Part shown: piece by piece, positions 18,601-27,600 of the stretch
Position numbering within the stretch: position 1 is the stretch's first letter
Layout: every line of letters begins with the position of its first letter
Assembly (NCBI GenBank): GCA_029263395.1
Contig: JAJCXO010000015.1
Coordinates: forward strand, 1 to 34,026
Direction of reading: 5' to 3'
Length of the DNA: 34,026 nt
From: Acidobacteriota bacterium
GTDB taxonomy: Bacteria > Acidobacteriota > Thermoanaerobaculia > Multivoradales > J023
The notes under the pieces: generated by a model
Seen by the model: only the letters and a program-made list of their open reading frames with translations
What the model was told of the DNA's origin: nothing
Databases searched by the model: none
Position numbers and translations under genes: made by a program

Positions 18601-21600
18601 TACGGGCGCAGAATCAGGACGCCGCAGCGCAGCGCGAGGCCCCCCGCGACGCGGTCGAAGAGAGGCTCGCCGGGCTTTGGACGAGCCTCTTGAGGATCGA
18701 CACGATCGACGGCGACGGCGTCGGCGTTGGCATCCACGACAACTTCTTCGAGCTCGGAGGGCATTCGCTGCTCGCCTCGCGGTTGGCCTCTCGGATCTAC
18801 GCCGACTTCCACGTCAAGCTGCCGTTGCGGACGATCTTCGAACAGCCGACCGTTGCGGGTTTGGCCCGACGCCTCGCCGAGAGCCTACGGGAGATCCCCA
18901 CGGGGGGAGACACAGCGGAAGACACAGGGGGAGACACAGCCCCCCTCTTGCCGGAGCGCCCGGTGGTCTTGCCCTTGTCGTGGGCGCAATACCGCCTGTG
19001 GTTTCTCGACCGCTTCGAAGGTGGCGCGAGCTCGAGCCTCAACATACATTCCGCCTTGCGCTGGCGCGGCGCGCTCGAGCCCGAGGCGTTGTGCGCCGCG
19101 TTCAACCTTCTCCCGGCGCGCCATGAGATCCTCCGCACCACCTTTCCCGTGCGGGATGACGGCGAGCCCTGCCAGCGGATCGCTCCGCGGATCGAGATCG
19201 ACCTCCCGCTCATCGACCTCAGCCGCCTGCAAGCTCCGGATCGCGAGGCCCAACTCCGGCGACGGCAGATCGAGAACGGGCGGCATCTCTTTGATCTGCT
19301 TCAGGCGCCCCTGTTGCGGGTCGCCCTGCTCCGGCTCGAACCACCGGACAGCACAACACAAAATCACGTCGTGCTGCTCTGTGTCCACCACATCGTGAGC
19401 GATGGATGGTCGATGAGCTTGATGTTACGCGAGGTGCTGACGACTTACCTCGCCCGGGTCCGCGGCCTCGAGCCGTCCTTGCCGTCGCTGACCTTGCCGC
19501 CGCTACCACAACAATATGCCGACCATGCCATCGCCCAGCGCCTGCGCCTGGAAGGGGAGACCGGCCGGGTAGAGCTGGACTGGTGGCGCGAGACGTTGAA
19601 CGCGCCGCCGTCGGCGCTCGATCTGCCGACCGATTTCAAACGTCCGCCGGTGATGAGCCACCGCGGAGCGATGTGTCTGCACAGGCTCGATGCCGAGCTT
19701 TCGAGCGACCTGCTGCGGCTCGCTAGCGGCCGCGGCGCCACCCTTTTCATGGTTCTGCTGGCCGCCTTCAAGGTTGTTTTGTGGCGTCTGAGCGGTGCGC
19801 GCGACATCCTGGTGGGCACGCCGATCGCCGGGCGTCAGCAGGCTGAGGTCGAAAATCTGCTCGGCTGTTTTCTCAATACCCTAGTGCTGCGGACGCGTTT
19901 CGACTCGCGACCGGGCTTCGACTCGCGACAGGGTTTCGACGCGCCAACAAGTTTCGAAGACATCCTCGACCGGGTGCGGGAGAACGCCCTCGGCGCCTAC
20001 ACCCACCAAGAACTGCCTTTCGAGCGGATTCTCGAAGAGATCGCCCCGCAGCGCGACCTCTCCCGCACACCCCTCTTCCAGGTGTTCTTCAACATGCTCA
20101 ACCTGCCGCCGGTGGAGAGCCGCGAGCTGCTCCGAGACGCCGGGATTGAAGTCGAACTCTTGGACCCACCTGAAGTGGAATCCAAATTCGATTTGACGGT
20201 TTATCTCAGCGAGCGCGAAGACGGCGCGATCGACTTGCACTTGGTCTATCGCCGCGATCTTTTCGGTCGCGACCGGATGGCCGAGTTGGCGCGTCAATTC
20301 GAGCTGGTACTGCGTCAGATCGCAGACGATCCGGCGATTAGGATCGATCAGATCAGTCTGCTCAGCGAGCCGGCGCGGCGCGCCTTGGGAGATCTCCCGA
20401 GGGCGCAGAGCAACACCTTCGTCGGCAGCGTGCCGGAGCTTTTCCTGCGCCGGGCGAGCGAACATCCCGACAAGATCGCACTCCAAGATCCGCTCACAAC
20501 CCTCAGTTATGCCCGGGTGGCGCGAGCCAGCGGCGAGCTAGCGCGGCAGCTGCGCCGGCTCGGTGCAGGTCGTGGCGCAAGTCCTGGTGCAGGTCGTGGC
20601 ACAGGTCCTGGCGTGACGGTGGCGATTCTCGCCCGGCGCAACGTCGCCCTGGGCGTCGCCGTCCTCGGCGTGCTGCGTGCCGGCGCGGTCGTCTTGATCG
20701 TGGATCCCGACCTGCCCGCAGTTCGGCGTGAGGAGATCCTGCGTCTGGCACGACCCCGGGCGGTGGTAGAACTCGTCGGCGAGATCTGGCACCTTCGGCC
20801 GCTTTCCCGGTCGACCCAAGCGTCTTTCATGCGCACATCAGAGTCTTGCAGCACGTCAGAGTCTGGTAGCACATCAGAACCTGGCAACGCTGCGATCGAT
20901 CTCCCCCTCACGGCCGACGACGCTGCCGTTTTGACCTTCACGTCGGGCTCCACCGGTGTTCCCAAGGGCGTGATCGGACGCCACGGCGCGCTGACCCATT
21001 TTCTCCCCTGGCAGGCGGAGCATTTCGGGCACGGGCCAGACGAGAGAGTCAGCGTGCTCTCGGGGCTTTCCCACGATCCCTTGCAGCGCGATCTCTTCAC
21101 GCCTTTTTTCCTCGGCGGAGTTGCCGTCTTCCCCGATCCCGAGCAACGCCTCGAGCCCGGGTACCTTGCCGGCTGGATGGCACGGGAGCGCATCACCCTG
21201 AGCAATTTGACGCCCGCCCTCGGGCAGGTGATCCATGAGCATGCTGGCGCCGTGCATGTGGGCACCGTACATGCTGGCGCCAAGCTTCCCACGCTGCGCT
21301 GTCTCTTCCTGGTGGGGGAGGCCCTGACCCGCCGCGATGTGAAGGCCCTGCGCGCCCTCGCTCCCAACGCTTGTGTGGTCAATCTTTACGGCGCGACGGA
21401 AACACAGCGTGCGTTGAGTTATCACACGGCCGGTGATCACATGGCAGGTGAAGGATGTGACGATCAGCCCGAGATCCTGCTGCCCGAGATCCTGCCCCTG
21501 GGACGCGGCATGCGGGACGCCGAGCTGTTAATTCTGAGCGCAGCGGGCCAGCTCGCCGGTGTCGGCGAGCTGGGTGAGATCCACATCCGCAGCCCGCACC

Positions 21601-24600
21601 TGGCCCGCGGCTATCTCGACGATCCGGCGCTCACGGCGCAGCGTTTCGTCCCGTGCCGGCTTGCCCTCGAACCCGGCGAGCGGGTTTATCGCACCGGCGA
21701 TCTCGGCCGTTATCTCCCGAATGGTGAGGCCACCATTGTCGGCCGCGCTGACCGCCAGGTGCAGGTGCGCGGTTTCCGCGTCGAGCCCGGCGAGATCGAG
21801 GCACGGCTGGCAAGCCATGAGCTGGTGACGGGGGCGTGCGTTGTCATTGACTCGGCCGGCGACTCGGCCGGCGGCCCGGCCGGAGGTGGTGGACGGCTGT
21901 TCGCGGCGGTGAAATCCACCCAGGAGAAGCCGACATCAACCCAGTTGAGAGATTTTCTGGCGCGGAGCTTGCCGGAATACATGGTGCCGAGCGCCTACCT
22001 CTTCGTGGACCACCTGCCGATCGCGGTCGGCGGCAAGATCGACCGTCGGGCGGTCCTGGAGCTGGCCCGAGGCTCCGCGTCGACGGACGCCGAAAGTCTG
22101 ACGATCCCGCGCACCCCCGAAGAAGAGCTGCTCCGCGGACTCTGGGCCGAGGTGCTCGATCTGGAAGCTTCGCGGGTGGACGTCGAGTCCGATTTCTTCG
22201 CGTCCGGCGGCCACAGCCTGACGGCGACGCGGCTGGCCGCCCTGGTGCGGCAGACCTTCGGCGTCGAGCTGCCGCTGAAAGAAATTTTTGCCCGGCGCAC
22301 CCTCGCCGCGTTGGCGGCCTGCTTGCCGGGCCTGCGCGGCCAAAGGCAGGTTTTGGATCCACCGCGGCCCGCCGAGCGCTCGACGCCGCCGCCACTTTCC
22401 TTCGCGCAGGAGCGGCTCTGGATCCTCGATCGCCTGGAAGGCGCCAGCGCGGTTTACAACATGCCGGGGGCGTTTCGCCTCACCGGAAACCTCAGCATCG
22501 CGGCGCTCGAGCGGGCTTTCGGCGAGATCGTTCGCCGCCATCAAATTCTGCGCACCCGCTTCGTCGAGATCGACGGAGAGGCGCGCCAGGTTCTCGACGA
22601 TCCCGAGTTTTGCCTCAGCGTCCAGGATCTGTCCGCATTGACGGCGGCCTCGGCCGCGGCCGAGGCGCGCGGGTTGTCCGAAGACGACGCGGTCTTGCCC
22701 TTCGCGTTGGAGCGCGGTCGGCTGTTTCGCGCCCGCTTGCTGCGCCTCGGCGAGGACAACCATCTCGTTTTGGTGAACATGCACCACATCGTCTCTGACG
22801 GCTGGTCGATGGGAATTCTGCGCCGCGAGCTGCAGGTGCTCTACAAAGGTCTTCTCGAGCCGACAGCTCTGGAGCCGACAGCTCTCGAGCCGACAGCTCT
22901 GGAGCCGTGCGCCGCCAAGCCCCTCGCGGAACCCCCCTTGCAATACGCGGATTTTGCGATCTGGCAACGCGGCTGGTTGCAAGGCGAGGCCTTACGCTCA
23001 CAACGGGACTTTTGGGTGCGTCAACTGGACGGCGGGCCACAATCCTTGGACCTGCCGACCCGCGGTCCCCGGCCTTCAATGCAGACGTTTGGCGGCGAGC
23101 GCCTGCGCCTGCGTCTCGACCCGGAGCTGGCGGGAGCGCTCCGACGTTTGGCGCTGCACACCCGGTCCACCCTCTTTGTGGTGCTCGAAGCGGCCTTTGC
23201 CGAGCTGTTGGGCCGTTACGGCGGAGCCCGTGAGGTCCACGTCGGCACCCCGGTAGCCAACCGTCGTCACGTCGAGCTGGAATCGCTGATCGGCTTTTTC
23301 GCCAATACCCTCGTCCTGCGCCATCGGTTGGGAACCCAGGCAACGGTTCGGGAACGGCTGGCCGAGACCCGCGACACTGCCCTCGACGCCTTCGCCCATC
23401 AGGACTTACCCTTCGAAAAGCTGGTCGAAGCGCTGAATCCGGTGCGCGACCCCAGCCGCTCGCCGATCTTCCAGGTGATGTTTGCACTGCAAACCGCCTC
23501 CAAGGACGGCTTCGCGCTACCGGGCCTCACCGTCACCCCCTGGCGTCAAGAGTCTGTCGCCGCCAGATTCGACCTCACCCTGAGCCTCATCGAGCTCGAG
23601 GACAAGACCGAGCATCAAATCTCTGGCGAGCTGGTTTACAACACCGACTTGTTCGATCGAGGCCTGATCGAGCGGCTGTCCGCGTCCTACGTGCAGCTGC
23701 TGCGCGGCTTCGTCGAGCGGCCGGAGCAGAAGCCGCACCAGCTTTCGATCCTGACCGCAGCGCAAGAGCGAGAGGTTTTGGCTTTCAACGAGATCGCCGG
23801 GGCGCTCGAGCCAGCCGAGCCTGTCCATTGTCAGGTTCACGAGCAGGCCGTGCAGCGGCCGGACGCGATCGCCGTGGCGTCGAGCCGGGAGATGCTGACC
23901 TATGGCGAGCTCGACCGGCGCAGCGACGAGATGGCGTGCGACCTCCTCCACCCGGGAGTGGCCCGATGGGAGGGCCCGGCCGGCCCGGAAGTTGTTGGAG
24001 TCTTTCTGGAGCGTTCCCCGAACCTGATCGTGGCCCTGCTGGCGATCCTCAAAAGCGGCGCCGCCTATCTTCCTCTCGATCCGGAATACCCCGAGGAGCG
24101 CCTGAGATTCATGTTGCAAGACAGCGCCTGCTCGTCGGTGCTGACAACCTCCTCGCTTGCCGGCCGTATTCCCCAGGGACTCGACGGCTGTCGGCGAATC
24201 CTGCTCGACGCCAACACGGGCGCCGAGGAATCAGAGACCGAGACATGGAAGACCGCGACGAGCGAGACCGAGACGCTGTTCCGGCCGTCGAGCGGCCGCT
24301 CTCGGCATCAAGCGGCCTATGTCATTTATACCTCGGGCTCCACTGGCCGGCCCAAAGGGGTTGTGGTTGCCCACGGCGGTCTGAGCAACCTGGTCGGGGC
24401 CCAGAGAGCTCGCATGGAGCTGGACCGGGAGAGCCGGATCCTGCAGCTCGCTTCGCTGAATTTCGACGCCTCCATCTCGGAGTTCTTCATGGCCCTGTGC
24501 GCCGGGGCCGGCCTGCATCTGATGCCCCGAGACCGGTTGCTGCCGGGACTCGCGCTCACTCGGCTCTGCGACGAACGTGGGATCACCCATCTCACGATGA

Positions 24601-27600
24601 CCCCCACCGCCCTGGCGGTGATGCCGGCGGAGAGTCTCGCCTCGGTCTCGACCTTGCTGGTCGCCGGCGAAGCCTGCCCGCGGGATCTAGCGGCCAGATG
24701 GGCCACCGGGCGTCGTTTGCACAATGCCTACGGCCCGACGGAAAACACCGTCTGCGCCACGATGAGCGAACCTCTCGATCCCGGGCTCGCGGACTCTCCC
24801 ACAATCGGTACCGTGATCGCCAATGTCCGGGCCCACGTCACCGATCGCTGCTTACAGCCGCTCCCTCAGGGGGTTCCCGGAGAGCTTGTCATCGGCGGCG
24901 TCGGCGTCACCCGAGGGTACCTGAATCGTCCGGCGCTGACCGCGGCGCGTTTTGTTCCCGATCCTTTCAGCGGCGAGCCCGGAGCACGCTTGTACCACAG
25001 CGGCGATTCGACGAGTTGGACCGCCGAAGGCTGCTTGAACTTCTTGGGGCGCCTCGACCATCAGGTCAAAGTGCGTGGATTTCGCATCGAGCCGGGGGAG
25101 ATCGAGGCGCGGTTGATCAGCCATGAGCAGGTGGCGGACGCCTGCGTCGTTGTGGTGTCCGCGGCGGGCGACGGCCGTCTGGCAGCGGCGGTGAGTGCCT
25201 CGGGGGAACGGCCGGCCGCGGCGGATTTGAGAGACTTTCTGCTGCGCACCTTGCCCGAACACATGGTGCCGAGCGTCTGGGTTTTCGTCGACAGCTTGCC
25301 GATCACGGTCAACGGCAAGACCGACCGCCGGGCCGTCCTCGAGAGGGTCCTTGAAGACCTGGCGGCGGAGGCTGAGAACGCCACCCCTGGGGAGGCCCCG
25401 CGCGATGCTCTGGAAGAAATCCTCGTCGGCCTCTGGGGGAGTCTTTTGCAGCGGGGCGAGGTCGGCATTCACGACAATTTCTTCGAACTCGGCGGGCATT
25501 CGCTGCTCGCCACTCAGGTGATCTCCCGGATCCGCGATGACTTTCGGGTGGAGTTGCCGGTGCGTGCGGTCTTCGAAGAGCCGACGGTCGCCGGCCTGGC
25601 ACGGTGCCTCGGCGAGAGCTTGCGGCCGACGATTTCGGAGGAGATTATGGCGCCAGGTCCCCTGGCGCTGGAGCGTCCGTCGATCTTGCCCCTGTCGTGG
25701 GCACAATACCGTCTGTGGTTTCTCGACCGCTTCGAAGACGGCGCGGCATCGAGTCTCAACATTCGTCTCGCCTTGCGCTGGCGCGGCGCGCTCGAGCCCG
25801 AGGTTTTGCGCGCCGCCTTCAACCTGCTCTTGGCGCGCCATGAGATCCTGCGCACCACCTTCCCGGCCCGAGACGGCGGCGAGCCCTTCCAGAGGATCGC
25901 TCCGCGGCTGGAAATCGATCTCCCGATCATTGACCTCAGCCGCCTCGAAGCCCCGGATCGCGAGGCTCAGGTCCGGCGCCGGCAAATCGAAAGCGGACAG
26001 CATCTTTTTGATCTGCTCCGGGCGCCCCTGCTGCGGGTCGCATTGCTCCGGCTCGGAGAGCAACATCATGTCTTGCTGCAATGTGTCCACCACATCGTCA
26101 GCGATGGCTGGTCGATGAGCTTGATGTTGCGCGAGGTCCTGACGGCTTACCTCGCCCTGATCCGCGGCCCCGAGTTGTCCTTGCCGCCGCTACCTCAGCA
26201 ATATGCCGACCATGCAATCGCCCAGCGCTTGCGCCTGGACGGAGAAGGGGGCCGGGTAGAGCTCGACTGGTGGCGCGAGACGCTGAAGGCGCCGCCGTCG
26301 GCGCTCGATCTGCCCACCGATTTCAAACGCCCGCCGGTCGCGAGTCACCGCGGAGCATCGTGCCTGCACCTGCTCGACGCCGAGCTTTCGAGCGACCTGC
26401 GGCGGCTCGCTCGTGGACGCAGCGCCACCCTCTTCATGGTTCTGCTCGCCGCCTTCAAGATCGTTCTCTCCCGTCTGAGCGGCGAGCGCGACATCCTGGT
26501 GGGCACGCCGATCGCCGGGCGTCAGCGGACCGAAGTCGAGCATCTGCTCGGCTGCTTCCTCAACACCCTGGTGCTGCGGACCCGTCTCGACTCGCAACCG
26601 GGCTTCGACTCGCAACCGGGCTTCAACTCGCGACCAGGCTTCGAAGACATCCTCGAGCGGGTGCGGGAAACTGCCTTGGGAGCGTACGCTCACCAGGAAT
26701 TGCCCTTCGAGCGGATCCTCGAAGCGCTCGCGCCGGAGCGTGACCTCTCCCGCACGCCCCTCTTCCAGGTGTTCTTCAACATGCTCAATCTGCCTCCGGT
26801 GGACAGCGCCGCGCTCCTTCAGGACGCGGGGTTTGAAATCGAAGCCCTGGATCTTCCCGGTGTGGAATCCAAATTCGATCTGACGGTTTATGCCGCTGAC
26901 CGCGAAGCGGGAACAATCGCCCTGAATCTGGTGTATCGCCGCGATCTTTTCGACCGCAAGCGGATCGCCGAGCTGGCGCGTCAATTCGAGCGGGTGCTGC
27001 GTCAGGTCGCAGCCGATCCGGAAATCCCAATCGATCAGATCAGCCTGCTCAGCGAGCCGGCGCGCCGAGCCTTGGATCTCCCGAGCCCGCAGAGCAACGC
27101 CTTCGTGGGCAGCGTGCCGGAGCTTTTCCTGCGCCGGGCGAGGGAACATCCCGACAGAATTGCGCTTTGCGATCCGCAGGTGACTTGGAGCTACGCTGGG
27201 ACGGCGCGAGAGAGCGCCGAGCTGGCGCGACGTTTGCGTAGGCACGGTGTCGGGCACGGCCTCGGGCACGGCCTCGGGCACAGTGGCGAGCACGGCGTCG
27301 GGCACCGCCCAGTGGTGGTGGCAATACTCGCCCGGCGCACCGCGGCCCTGGGCATCGCCGTCCTCGGCGTGCTGCGCGCCGGCGCGGTGGTCACAATTCT
27401 CGATCCCGACCTGCCCGCGGCTCGTCTCGATGAGATCTTGCGTGTGGCGCAGCCCCACGCCATGGTCAAAATCGACGGCAACACCTTCGAGGTATCTTCC
27501 ACCAAAGCCTCACGCCTTTTGGCGCTTCATCGCCAAGGAACAAGCGAGCCTTTGCCACGAGGGGTTGAAACCCCTCGCTCAGTGATGAAGTCCCTTCCGG

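Larger units (their letters stand above)
18966..22340 (+). other. NRPS module 4 (C-A-PCP), Lys2/aminoadipate-like pocket
   Basis: C4 begins SWAQYRLWFLDRFEG and is distinct from C2, C3 and C5; it has HHIVSDG. A4 (about 20420-22050) has LSHDPLQRDLFTP where most A domains have FDxSVxE. The same HDPxQRD signature is found in fungal alpha-aminoadipate reductase (Lys2). Pocket residues are D-P-R-N-F-V-L-R-A-K; the Lys2 code I recall is DPRHFVMRA. There is no reductase domain, so only the adenylation type is shared. The true substrate is uncertain: 2-aminoadipate or another long acidic residue. PCP4 has FFASGGHSL (Ser codon 22215-22217). Confidence 0.65.
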
